Shown: in pieces, positions 1 through 7,159 of the stretch
Numbering within the stretch: the first letter of the stretch is position 1
Layout: each line of letters opens with the position of its first letter
From: SG8-30 sp963710135
Lineage (GTDB): Bacteria; Pseudomonadota; Gammaproteobacteria; Steroidobacterales; Steroidobacteraceae
Direction: 5' to 3'
DNA length: 64,000 nt
NCBI GenBank assembly: GCA_963710135.1
Contig: CAVPYY010000003.1
Coordinates: forward strand, 620,001 to 684,000
The notes under the pieces: model-generated
Told to the model about the DNA's origin: nothing
The model's database searches: none
The model's input: only the letters and a program-made list of their open reading frames with translations
Position numbers and translations under genes: made by a program

Positions 1-633
1 GTGCCCATCAAGGTCGATGTGCGGGTCATCGCCGCCACCCACCAGGACCTGGAGACGCGTGTGGCGCGCGGCCAGTTCCGTGAGGACCTGCTGCATCGCC
101 TGAACGTGATCCGCATAGAAATTCCGCCGCTGCGCGCGCGCCGTGAGGACATTCCAGAGCTGCTGCGTCACTACCTCGCCGAAGCGGCCGACGAGCTGGC
201 CGTGGAGGCCAAGTCGCTCGCGCCCGAGGCGGCGGCGCTGCTCGGCGCCTTCGACTGGCCCGGCAACGTGCGCCAGCTCGTCAACGCGACGCGTCGGCTG
301 ACGGTCACCGCGCCCGGCCGGGAGATCACCCCGGAGGACATTCCTGCAGACCTCGGTGGAGCCACCTCGCGTCCGGCGGCGTCATCGGAGTGGGTGCGCG
401 AGCTGGAGGCCTGGGCGAAGCGCCACGTCAGCGCGCCGGGCGAGCCGCTGCTGGATGTCGCCACGCCGGAGTTCGAGCGGACGCTGATTCGTGTCGCGCT
501 CGCGAAGTGCGAAGGCCGGCGCCAGGACGCCGCGAAAGTGCTTGGCTGGGGCCGCAACACGCTGACGCGAAAAATGCGCGAGCTGGGTATGGACGACAAC
601 GGCCGCGCCGCCGGCGCGCGGCGCAGCGACTAG
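1..633 (+). CDS. glnG: NtrC-family sigma-54 activator, C-terminal part (cut by window edge)
   Basis: This is the C-terminal ~210 residues of a sigma-54-dependent response regulator of the NtrC type. Visible are the late AAA+ region (RVIAATHQDLE, then FREDLLHRLNVI and the PPLRARREDI stretch), the arginine-containing sensor motif FDWPGNVRQL near residue 87, and a Fis-type helix-turn-helix at the end (RRQDAAKVLGWGRNTLTRK, about residues 170-190). The receiver domain and Walker A motif must lie to the left of the window. The GTG at base 1 is only the first in-frame codon, not a real start. NtrC activates nitrogen-assimilation promoters after phosphorylation by NtrB. The HTH and AAA+ spacing favour NtrC over other activators, but without the receiver domain the exact paralogue is not certain. 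Confidence 0.85.
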   Translation: MPIKVDVRVIAATHQDLETRVARGQFREDLLHRLNVIRIEIPPLRARREDIPELLRHYLAEAADELAVEAKSLAPEAAALLGAFDWPGNVRQLVNATRRLTVTAPGREITPEDIPADLGGATSRPAASSEWVRELEAWAKRHVSAPGEPLLDVATPEFERTLIRVALAKCEGRRQDAAKVLGWGRNTLTRKMRELGMDDNGRAAGARRSD

Positions 634-661
634 GTCCGCTGCAAATTTGCGGTGATTCCGC

Positions 662-667
662 TAGAAT
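662..667 (+). promoter_or_regulatory. Putative -10 element of the mscS promoter
   Basis: A TAGAAT hexamer lies 63 bases upstream of the channel gene's ATG, in the short gap after the NtrC-like gene. No convincing -35 is visible. A transcript starting near 674 would carry the hairpin at 681-700 in its leader. Confidence 0.4.
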
Positions 668-680
668 ACGCACAATAGTT

Positions 681-700
681 CGCCGGCTACCCAGCCGGCG
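681..700 (+). terminator. GC-rich hairpin between ntrC and mscS
   Basis: An 8-bp perfect stem (CGCCGGCT / AGCCGGCG) with the loop ACCC is followed by the T-rich stretch CTTTCATTT. It could terminate the upstream ntrC transcript. Because a -10-like box lies upstream of it, it could instead be a leader hairpin of mscS. The T tract is interrupted, so intrinsic termination would be modest. Confidence 0.4.
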
Positions 701-730
701 CTTTCATTTCGACTGTGCTGTGCTGACACC

Positions 731-1801
731 ATGAATGAGCTGAATGAACTCGGTAGCCATATCTTCCTGGGCAACGACCTCGCGTCGTGGTTCAAGGCGG
801 GCGTGCAGTTCGCCGTGTGGTTCACGGTCCTGCCGCTTGCCAAGGCGTTCGTCACCGGGCGCCTCAAAAAGCTGGACCCTGAGAAATCGCCCGCCGCGCT
901 GGAGCTGGTGCAGGCACTGCTGCGCCGGACCACACGCCTGTTCCTGTGGCTGGCGGCGACGTTCCTGGCGCTGCAGTGGCTGACCATCCCCGAGAAGATC
1001 GACCGCTACGTGACGGCGGGAATGCTGCTCCTCCTGTGGCTGCAGGTGGCCATCTGGGGCACGGCGGCCGTGCGCTACCTGGTCGAGCGGCGCCTGGTGC
1101 GCGAGCGCCACGCCCAGGACGGCTCGGCCTCGCTCAACATCATCAAGTTCGTCGGCGTCGCCGTGGTGTGGGTCGTGGCCCTGCTGATGTTGCTCGCCAA
1201 TCTTGGCGTGGACATCACCGCCCTCATCGCCGGCCTGGGTGTCGGCGGCATCGCCATCGCGCTCGCGGTGCAGAACGTGCTGGGCGACTTGCTGGCGTCA
1301 CTGTCGATCGCGCTCGACAAGCCGTTCAAGGTGGGCGATTTCCTGGTGGTGGGCGACGACAAGGGCTCCGTCGAGCACATCGGCATCAAGAGCACCCGAC
1401 TGCGCTCCCTGTCGGGCGAGCAGATCGTGGTATCGAACGGCGACCTGCTGAAGTCGCGGGTGAGGAATTTCGGGCTGCTGTACGAGCGGCGCATTTCGTT
1501 CAGTGTGGGTGTCGTCTACGAGACCAGCCGGGAGAGGCTGCGCGAGATCCCCGGCATCATCGAGGGCGCCATCAAGCGGCATGCGAAGACGCGCTTCGAC
1601 CGGGCGCACTTCGCCAGCTTCGGTGATTTCTCGCTGAACTACGAAGCCGTGTACTTCGTGCTCGATCCCGCGTTCAACGTCTACATGGACATCCAGCAGG
1701 CCATCAACCTTGAGTTGCACGAGGAGTTCGAGAAGCGTGGCATCGAGTTCGCCTACCCGACCAACGTGCAGTACACGAAGACGGTGACCGCCGCCGGCTG
1801 A
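731..1801 (+). CDS. MscS-family mechanosensitive ion channel
   Basis: A 356-residue small-conductance mechanosensitive channel of the inner membrane, which releases solutes on hypo-osmotic shock. Several N-terminal hydrophobic helices precede the MscS signature: the glycine/alanine-rich pore helix LGVGGIAIALAVQN at about residues 165-180, then LDKPFKVGDFLVVGD of the beta domain (about 195-210), then a C-terminal alpha/beta domain. The extra N-terminal transmembrane helices make it longer than E. coli MscS (286 residues). It stands alone, converging on pyrD with only 5 bases between the stop codons. Its substrate or regulatory specialisation cannot be read from the sequence. Confidence 0.88.
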   Translation: MNELNELGSHIFLGNDLASWFKAGVQFAVWFTVLPLAKAFVTGRLKKLDPEKSPAALELVQALLRRTTRLFLWLAATFLALQWLTIPEKIDRYVTAGMLLLLWLQVAIWGTAAVRYLVERRLVRERHAQDGSASLNIIKFVGVAVVWVVALLMLLANLGVDITALIAGLGVGGIAIALAVQNVLGDLLASLSIALDKPFKVGDFLVVGDDKGSVEHIGIKSTRLRSLSGEQIVVSNGDLLKSRVRNFGLLYERRISFSVGVVYETSRERLREIPGIIEGAIKRHAKTRFDRAHFASFGDFSLNYEAVYFVLDPAFNVYMDIQQAINLELHEEFEKRGIEFAYPTNVQYTKTVTAAG

Positions 1802-1806
1802 CCGGC

Positions 1807-2781
1807 TCAGAGTCTTCCGGAGAGCGCCGGACGGCGCGTGTCCAGCGTGCCGGTCAGCGCGGTCACCGACGCCAGGCCATGGTCGGCGAGATACTCGGCG
1901 ATGCCCGCGTTGATCTTGCCGCACAGCAGCGGGTCGTAGAACAAGCCGGTGCCGACGCCCACCGTCGTGGCGCCGGCAATGATGAACTCGAGTGCGTCGC
2001 TGGCCGAGCAGATGCCGCCCTGGCCGATGATGGGAATTCCCAGCGGTCCGGCCACTTCGTACACCTGGTGGACCTTCAGTAGGGCGATGGGCTTGATCGC
2101 GGGTCCCGACACACCGCCCTGCAGGTTGCCGATCACCGGCCGGCGCGTGGCGATGTCGATCGCCATCCCCGAAATGGTGTTGATGACCGCGAGCGCGTCG
2201 CTCCCTGCCTCAATGCAGCGGCGCGCGTTCTCGCGAATGTCGGTCTGGTTCGGCGAAAGCTTGGTGATGAGCGGCTTGCGGGTCGCCTTGCGGCAGGCCT
2301 CGACCACCTTGGCCGACATGTCGGGATAGTTGCCGAACTGGACGCCGCCTTCCTTCACGTTCGGGCAGGAGATGTTCACTTCGATGGCGTCGATCGGCGA
2401 ATCGTCGAAGCGGCGGGTCACCTCGACGTACTCCTCGATGGTCGAACCGCTGACGTTGGCGAAAAAGCGCGTCTCGCTGAAGTCGAGGCTCGGCAGGATC
2501 CGCTCCACGACATGGGCGGCGCCGGGGTTCTGCAGACCGATGGCGTTGATCATGCCCATCGGCGTTTCGATGACCCGATGCGGCGGATTGCCGAGCCGCG
2601 CGCTGCCGGTAGTGCCCTTCAGCACGATGGCGCCGACGTCGGCATTCGAGAATCCCTCGACGCGGGTGTACTCCTCGCCGAACCCCACGCAGCCGGAAAG
2701 CAGCACGATGGGCGAGCGCAGGCTGAGACCGCAGAAATCGACGGCCAGGGCGGGCGGCAGCGGCTTGGGCACGGCATTCAC
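1807..2781 (-). CDS. pyrD: Dihydroorotate dehydrogenase, class 1B type
   Basis: A 324-residue FMN enzyme that oxidises dihydroorotate to orotate in pyrimidine synthesis. The catalytic loop is EVNISCPNVKEGG with the base Cys139, typical of class 1B (NAD-linked, cytosolic) enzymes rather than the Ser-containing class 2 membrane enzymes usual in Gammaproteobacteria. Further family features are FANVSGS, TKLSPN, NTISGM and the phosphate-binding IIGQGGI and GTGLFYDP. The reading frame is open a further 149 codons upstream, but that extension is low-complexity and runs through repeat DNA. I place the start at the GTG (MNAVPKPL), which gives the normal length. No pyrK electron-transfer subunit gene is nearby. 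A TATAAT box sits only 6 bases before this GTG. Confidence 0.88.
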   Translation of the reverse strand: MNAVPKPLPPALAVDFCGLSLRSPIVLLSGCVGFGEEYTRVEGFSNADVGAIVLKGTTGSARLGNPPHRVIETPMGMINAIGLQNPGAAHVVERILPSLDFSETRFFANVSGSTIEEYVEVTRRFDDSPIDAIEVNISCPNVKEGGVQFGNYPDMSAKVVEACRKATRKPLITKLSPNQTDIRENARRCIEAGSDALAVINTISGMAIDIATRRPVIGNLQGGVSGPAIKPIALLKVHQVYEVAGPLGIPIIGQGGICSASDALEFIIAGATTVGVGTGLFYDPLLCGKINAGIAEYLADHGLASVTALTGTLDTRRPALSGRL

Positions 2782-2787
2782 GCGCGC

Positions 2788-2793
2788 ATTATA
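2788..2793 (-). promoter_or_regulatory. TATAAT box immediately before pyrD
   Basis: On the minus strand a perfect TATAAT is followed by GCGCGC and then the pyrD GTG. If it is a real -10, transcription would begin at or within a base or two of the start codon, giving a leaderless mRNA. The -35 region is not recognisable. Confidence 0.4.
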
Positions 2794-2822
2794 GGGACTG
2801 TCCGGCGACCAGGCAGACCGGC

Positions 2823-2921
2823 GGGGACTGTCCCCGCAGGGGACTGTCCCCGGACGCGGCACTGACCTGGGGACTGTCCCCGCAGGGGACTGTCCCCGTC
2901 TTGGCACCCGTCTTGGCACCC
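2823..2921. repeat. Palindromic GGGGACTGTCCCC repeats plus a tandem 12-mer
   Basis: The 13-mer GGGGACTGTCCCC (GGGGAC/GTCCCC arms around one central base) occurs four times, arranged as two identical 29-base units at 2823-2851 and 2869-2897. Each unit is two 13-mers joined by GCA. A degenerate half-copy (GGGACTGTCC) lies at 2794-2803. Directly after the second unit, CGTCTTGGCACC is tandemly repeated at 2898-2921. The array fills most of the gap between pyrD and the aminotransferase and resembles REP-type intergenic palindromes of Gammaproteobacteria. Confidence 0.85.
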
Positions 2922-2954
2922 CGCGGCTCGGGACCAGCGCGCCCGCCCTGCGCG

Positions 2955-4142
2955 TCAGAGATGCGGCGCGATCAGCGCGGCGACGCGCGCGACGTTGTCC
3001 TCGGACAGCCCGGCGATGTTGACGCGGCTGTCGAACCCCATGTAGATGTGATGCTGCTCGCGCAGCGTCGTCACGGCATCCGGCGTCAGACCGAGCAGCG
3101 AGAACATGCCCTGCTGCCGGGTCAGCCAGCTCGCATCGGTACCGGGCCGCGCGGCCGCAATGCCGTCGGCAAGCGCCTGGCGCAGCATCCTCAGCCTCGC
3201 CGCCATGTCGGCCAGCTCCTGCCGCCACTGTGCTGCGAGATCCGGGTCGCCGAGGACGCGGGCGGTCAACAGTCCGCCGTGGCTCGGCGGCATCGAGTAC
3301 ATGGAACGCGCGGCCTTGTTCGCCTGGCTCTCGATGGCCTTGGCGCGGTCGGCATCGCCGGCGAGCACGACCAGCGCGCCGGTGCGCTCACGATACAGCC
3401 CGAAGCTCTTCGAGCAGGACAGGGCGACCAGCATCTCGGGAACCCGGCGGGCCGCTTCGCGGATGGGCCAGGCATCGGCGTCCAGCCCGCCACCGAGCCC
3501 CTGGTAGGCCATGTCGAAGAACGGTATGACGCCGCGCTCGGCCACGACGTCGAGGATCTCGGTCCACTGGCCGGCATCCGGGTCGATCCCGGTGGGGTTG
3601 TGACACGACGCCTGCAGCATGACCAGCGAGCCGCGCGGCGCGGCCTGCAGCGCCTGCAGCATCGCGTTCGAGTCGAGCACGTGCGACAGTGGCTTGCAGT
3701 AGGGGTACTTGCCGAGCTTGAGTCCGGCGCCCGCCATCAACGGTCCGTGGTTCGGCCAGGTGGGGTCGCTCAGGTGCACCAGCGCGCCGGGGCTCGCCCG
3801 CTGCACCAGCTCGGCGCCCAGGCGCAGGGCGCCGCAGCCACCCGGCGCCTGGATGACGGCGCAGCGCGGGCGCAGTGCCGCTGCATCGGGGCCCATGGCG
3901 AGCTTGAAGATCTCCTCGCGAAAGGCCGGCACTCCAGCGGGCGGCAGGTACACCTTGGTCGACTGCTCGTCGACCAGCGCGCTCTCTGCGGCGGCGATCG
4001 CCAGCATGACCGGCGTGTTGCCGGACCGGTCGCGATACACGCCCACGCTCAGGTCCACCTTGTCCGGCGACTTGTCCTCGCGGAAGGCGGTGGACAGACC
4101 CAGGATCGGATCGGGGGGAAGTGTCTCGAGCGTGTCGAACAT
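2955..4142 (-). CDS. Aromatic/aspartate aminotransferase (class I PLP)
   Basis: A 395-residue cytosolic aminotransferase of the AspC/TyrB family, moving amino groups between aspartate or aromatic amino acids and 2-oxoglutarate through PLP. Markers are LSVGVYRDRSGNTPVM near residue 33, the SCHNPTGIDP motif, the D-x-A-Y-Q-G segment and the PLP-lysine motif SCSKSFGLYRERTG. The C-terminal FDSRVNIAGL contains the substrate-carboxylate arginine. The frame extends 26 codons further upstream, but MFDTLETLPPDPI is the conserved family start and has GAGG about 5 bases before it. It is divergent from trmL. Sequence alone does not separate aspartate from aromatic specificity. Confidence 0.9.
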   Translation of the reverse strand: MFDTLETLPPDPILGLSTAFREDKSPDKVDLSVGVYRDRSGNTPVMLAIAAAESALVDEQSTKVYLPPAGVPAFREEIFKLAMGPDAAALRPRCAVIQAPGGCGALRLGAELVQRASPGALVHLSDPTWPNHGPLMAGAGLKLGKYPYCKPLSHVLDSNAMLQALQAAPRGSLVMLQASCHNPTGIDPDAGQWTEILDVVAERGVIPFFDMAYQGLGGGLDADAWPIREAARRVPEMLVALSCSKSFGLYRERTGALVVLAGDADRAKAIESQANKAARSMYSMPPSHGGLLTARVLGDPDLAAQWRQELADMAARLRMLRQALADGIAAARPGTDASWLTRQQGMFSLLGLTPDAVTTLREQHHIYMGFDSRVNIAGLSEDNVARVAALIAPHL

Positions 4143-4209
4143 GCGGGCCTCTGCAATCGCGCGCCGTGTATCGTGGGCGCCATATCTTACCTTGGGCGGG
4201 ACGACGTTG

Positions 4210-4665
4210 ATGTTCCACATCGTGCTCTACGAACCCCAGATTCCGCCCAACACGGGCAACGTCATCCGGCTGTGCGCCAACACCGGCGCGACGCTGCACC
4301 TGGTTGGCCGCCTCGGCTTCAGCATCGACGACGCCCAGGTGCGCCGCGCCGGGCTCGACTATCACGAGATGTCGCGGGTTCGCCAGCACGCGGATCTCGA
4401 CGCCTGCCTGCAGGCGCTAGGCACGGCGACGCTGTACGCCATCGAGACCAGCGGTACGCGGCTCTATACCGATGCGGCCCTGCAGCCGGGCGACGCGTTC
4501 CTCTTCGGGCGCGAGACGGAAGGGTTGCCCGCCGCAGTGTTGCAGCGGGTGGGGCCGGAACGGGTGCTGCGCCTGCCGATGCGGCCGGGAAACCGCAGCC
4601 TGAACCTGTCGAACTCGGCGGCGGTGGTGGTCTTCGAAGCCTGGCGTCAGCAGGGTTTCCGGTGA
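4210..4665 (+). CDS. trmL: tRNA (cytidine/uridine-34 2'-O)-methyltransferase TrmL
   Basis: A 151-residue SPOUT methyltransferase that 2'-O-methylates the wobble base of tRNA-Leu isoacceptors using SAM. The family signature runs through the protein: HIVLYEPQIPPNTGNVIRLC at the N-terminus, GRLGF, LFGRETEGLP in the knot, and the C-terminal RLPMRPGNRSLNLSNS. The length matches the usual ~155 residues. ATG 4210 is chosen because it begins the conserved MFHIVLYEP; the longer frame is antisense to the aminotransferase. It is transcribed away from the aminotransferase and converges on gpsA. Confidence 0.93.
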   Translation: MFHIVLYEPQIPPNTGNVIRLCANTGATLHLVGRLGFSIDDAQVRRAGLDYHEMSRVRQHADLDACLQALGTATLYAIETSGTRLYTDAALQPGDAFLFGRETEGLPAAVLQRVGPERVLRLPMRPGNRSLNLSNSAAVVVFEAWRQQGFR

Positions 4666-4677
4666 GCGGAGCGGGCG

Positions 4678-5670
4678 CTACTCCTGCGACACCGCGCGGC
4701 TCATCAGCGCATCGACGACGCTCCTGATATCGAAGCCCTCGTAGATCACCCGGTAGACGTGCTCGCAGATGGGCATGTCGACGCCGTGCCGCTCGGCGAC
4801 CGCGCGAACGGCCCTGGCTGCATGATAGCCCTCGACCACCTGGCCGATCTCGCGCACCGCGTCCTCGACCGACAGCCCCTTGGCTACCGCGAGGCCGAAA
4901 CGCCGGTTGCGCGACTGGTTGTCGGTGCAGGTCAGCACCAGGTCGCCGAGACCGGTCAGGCCCATGAACGTCTCGCGCTGCGCGCCGAGCGCGGTGCCGA
5001 GCCGCACCAGCTCAGCGAGCCCGCGGGTAATCAGGAATACCCGCGCGTTCGCGCCGAAGCCCATGCCGTCCGAGGCACCGGTGGCGATGGCGATGACGTT
5101 CTTCACCGCGCCGCCGACCTCGACACCGATGATGTCCGGCTGGGTGTAGGCGCGCAGATGCGAGGTCGACATGCTGTGCGCCAGCTCGTGGGCGAAGGCC
5201 GGGTCGGGCGACGCGCAGGCGATCGCCGTGGGCAGGCCGATGCCAACCTCCTTGGCGAAGGTCGGGCCCGAAACGACCGCGATCGGGATCCGCTCGCCGA
5301 GCACCTCGCGCGCCACCTGGTGGGGCAGCAGCCCGGTCTTCAGCTCGAAGCCCTTGGTTGCCCAGGCCACCCGCGCATCGGGCCTGAGCAGCGGCTGGAT
5401 CTCCGTCAGCACGGCGCGCAGCGCGCTCGACGGCACGACCAGCAGGATGTCGCTGGCCGCCGCGCAGGCCGCCGCGAGGTCGGGCTCGACCGTCAGCGCC
5501 GGCGGGAACTCCGCGCCGGGCAGGTAGCGATCGTTGCGCCGCTCGCGCGCCAGCTTCTGCGGATCGTCCTCGGCCCGGCCCCACAGGATCGTCGGCCGGT
5601 TGGCGCGGGCGAACTGTATGGCGAGCGCCGTGCCCCAGGAGCCGGCGCCAAGGACCGTTATCGGCTGCAC
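4678..5670 (-). CDS. gpsA: NAD(P)-dependent glycerol-3-phosphate dehydrogenase
   Basis: A 330-residue soluble enzyme that reduces dihydroxyacetone phosphate to sn-glycerol-3-phosphate for phospholipid synthesis. It opens with the Rossmann motif VLGAGSWGTALA, followed by VVPSSALR, ATKGFE, SGPTFAKEV, the catalytic-lysine segment GGAVKNVIAIATG and FMGLTGLGDLVLTC, all diagnostic of GpsA. The start is GTG (MQPITVLG). It is the last gene of a yibN-grxC-secB-gpsA run, 19 bases after secB, an order shared with many Gammaproteobacteria. Confidence 0.95.
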   Translation of the reverse strand: MQPITVLGAGSWGTALAIQFARANRPTILWGRAEDDPQKLARERRNDRYLPGAEFPPALTVEPDLAAACAAASDILLVVPSSALRAVLTEIQPLLRPDARVAWATKGFELKTGLLPHQVAREVLGERIPIAVVSGPTFAKEVGIGLPTAIACASPDPAFAHELAHSMSTSHLRAYTQPDIIGVEVGGAVKNVIAIATGASDGMGFGANARVFLITRGLAELVRLGTALGAQRETFMGLTGLGDLVLTCTDNQSRNRRFGLAVAKGLSVEDAVREIGQVVEGYHAARAVRAVAERHGVDMPICEHVYRVIYEGFDIRSVVDALMSRAVSQE

Positions 5671-5689
5671 GCTGTGGTGCCCGCTGCCG

Positions 5690-6202
5690 TCAGTTCACCG
5701 GCTTCGGAGCTTCGCCGCCGGCAGCGGCCTGGCGCGCGGCTTGTTCCTGCAGGGAGCGCTCGTAAAGGGCGTCGAAGTTGACCGGCGGCAGGAAGAACGG
5801 CGGAAACCCGCCCTTGCTGATCACGTCGGACACGGTCTGGCGCACGTACGGGAACAACACGTTCGGGGCGAACGCGCCGAGCACGCGGCGGGTGTCCTCC
5901 GCGGCGAAGCCGCGGACGGTGAACAGGCCGCCCTGCTTCACCTCGGCGACGTACACGGGCGTATCGCCGCTCTTCGCCTCCAGCGTCACGGTGAGCACGA
6001 CCTCGTGGGTGTCGGTGCCGACCAGGTTCGCCGCGGTGTTCAGATTCAGCTGGATCTTCGGTTCGGCGGACTGCGCCGGCACGAACGGCCCCTTCGGCGC
6101 CTCGAAGGACAGATCCTTCACGTACACGCTCTGCAGCGTGACTGCCGGGCCCTGCCCGTTGTCGGCGGAGTTGCCGCCGGCGGGTGTGTTTTGTTCAGCC
6201 AT
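5690..6202 (-). CDS. secB: Protein-export chaperone SecB
   Basis: A 170-residue cytosolic export chaperone that keeps preproteins unfolded and hands them to SecA. The conserved core is VKDLSFEAPKGPF, the alternating beta region EVVLTVTLEAKSGD, FPYVRQTVSDVISKGGFPPFFLPPVNFDALY, and an Ala/Gln-rich acidic tail. The length is near the family norm (150-170). It sits between grxC and gpsA in one transcription unit, 57 bases after the grxC stop. Confidence 0.95.
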   Translation of the reverse strand: MAEQNTPAGGNSADNGQGPAVTLQSVYVKDLSFEAPKGPFVPAQSAEPKIQLNLNTAANLVGTDTHEVVLTVTLEAKSGDTPVYVAEVKQGGLFTVRGFAAEDTRRVLGAFAPNVLFPYVRQTVSDVISKGGFPPFFLPPVNFDALYERSLQEQAARQAAAGGEAPKPVN

Positions 6203-6259
6203 GAAAGTCCTCTCTTCTCGCGTCTGGTTGGAAACTGGAAAGTGTTTGCGGTCGCTGCC

Positions 6260-6532
6260 TCACCGCGCGGCGGTCGCTCCGAGCAGCCGGTCGAGTTCGC
6301 CGCTCGCCTCGGCGGCCGCGAGCTCGTCGGATCCGCCGATATGCGTTTCGCCGATGAAGACCTGCGGGACGCTGCGACGGCCACTGCGCTTGATCATCTC
6401 CTGGCGAAGCGCGGCGCCGTTCTCGACGTCGATTTCGGTGAACGCGATGCCCTTGCGCTCGAGCAAGGCCTTGGCGCGCAGGCAGTACGGGCACCAGCCG
6501 GTTGTGTAGACGACGACCTGCGGTGCGCTCAT
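6260..6532 (-). CDS. grxC: Glutaredoxin 3
   Basis: A 90-residue dithiol glutaredoxin that reduces disulfides and glutathione mixed disulfides. The CPYC redox site lies at residues 14-17 (TTGWCPYC), followed by the cis-Pro segment SVPQVFIGETHIGG, which binds glutathione. It starts 4 bases after the stop of the rhodanese gene and precedes secB, so the three genes are very probably cotranscribed. Confidence 0.94.
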   Translation of the reverse strand: MSAPQVVVYTTGWCPYCLRAKALLERKGIAFTEIDVENGAALRQEMIKRSGRRSVPQVFIGETHIGGSDELAAAEASGELDRLLGATAAR

Positions 6533-6536
6533 GCGA

Positions 6537-6971
6537 TCAGCCCTTGATGACGGGCAGGTTCTCCTGCCGCCAGGCGGCCAGCCCGCCGCGCAGATTGTGC
6601 ACCGGGCCGTAGCCGAGCTCGGTGAGCTTGCGGGCGGCTGCCGCGGACGTCATGCCGCTGTCGCAGCAGGTGATGAGCGTCTTGCCCTTCACCTTGTCCA
6701 GCGCCTTCGAGCCCTCGGCGATCTGGTCGCCCGGCAGGTTGCGCGCGCCGCTGATGTGGCCATCCTTGAACTGGTTGGCGGAGCGGATGTCGACCAGCAG
6801 CGCGCCGTCGTTCATCAGGCGCACGGCCTCCGCCGGCGACACGCTCGAGGCCGCATTGGCGCGCTGGCGGATCTCGTAGGCGAGCACGACGACCGCCATC
6901 AGGCCGGCGGCGCCCGCCAGCAGCGGGTGATTGCTCAGGTATTCGAGCAGTCGGTCCATGGTCGGGTACAT
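6537..6971 (-). CDS. yibN: Membrane-anchored rhodanese-like protein (YibN type)
   Basis: A 144-residue protein with one N-terminal transmembrane segment (HPLLAGAAGLMAVVVLAYEI, about residues 15-35) and a cytoplasmic rhodanese domain. The active-site loop is LITCCDSGMTS, with the persulfide-forming cysteine at the second C, and NLRGGLAAW closes the fold. It leads the grxC-secB-gpsA cluster, as YibN does in enterics. The physiological sulfur acceptor is not known. ATG 6971 has GAGG shortly upstream; ATG 6959 is an alternative start. Confidence 0.88.
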   Translation of the reverse strand: MYPTMDRLLEYLSNHPLLAGAAGLMAVVVLAYEIRQRANAASSVSPAEAVRLMNDGALLVDIRSANQFKDGHISGARNLPGDQIAEGSKALDKVKGKTLITCCDSGMTSAAAARKLTELGYGPVHNLRGGLAAWRQENLPVIKG

Positions 6972-7016
6972 CTGCCTCGATGGGTCGCCGGACAGCCGGC
7001 GGGAAAAGAGCCGCGC

Positions 7017-7022
7017 ATTATA
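7017..7022 (-). promoter_or_regulatory. Extended -10 promoter for yibN-grxC-secB-gpsA
   Basis: On the minus strand TTGCTATAATGCGCG contains a perfect TATAAT with an upstream TG (extended -10) and a GC-rich discriminator. It would give a leader of about 40 bases before the yibN ATG. The -35 is weak, which is tolerated by extended -10 promoters. Confidence 0.5.
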
Positions 7023-7159
7023 GCAACGTCGCCGCGGCCGCCGGCAGCGGCGGAGCCGGGGCCCGTCCAGACCGCAAGATCCCCAAGAAACAAAGGCTTA
7101 GGTATCGACCGGGCCGCCGGTCGTTTAACATGCTCGCCCCCGAGGAGTGTTCCAGCCCC

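Noticed and set aside
2782..3228. 149-codon upstream extension of the pyrD frame
   Set aside because: It runs through palindromic repeat DNA and the end of the aminotransferase gene, and the encoded sequence is Arg/Ala low-complexity.
2901..4727. 608-codon plus-strand frame over the aminotransferase
   Set aside because: Antisense shadow of the aminotransferase and trmL region with Arg/Gly/Ala-biased composition and no motifs.
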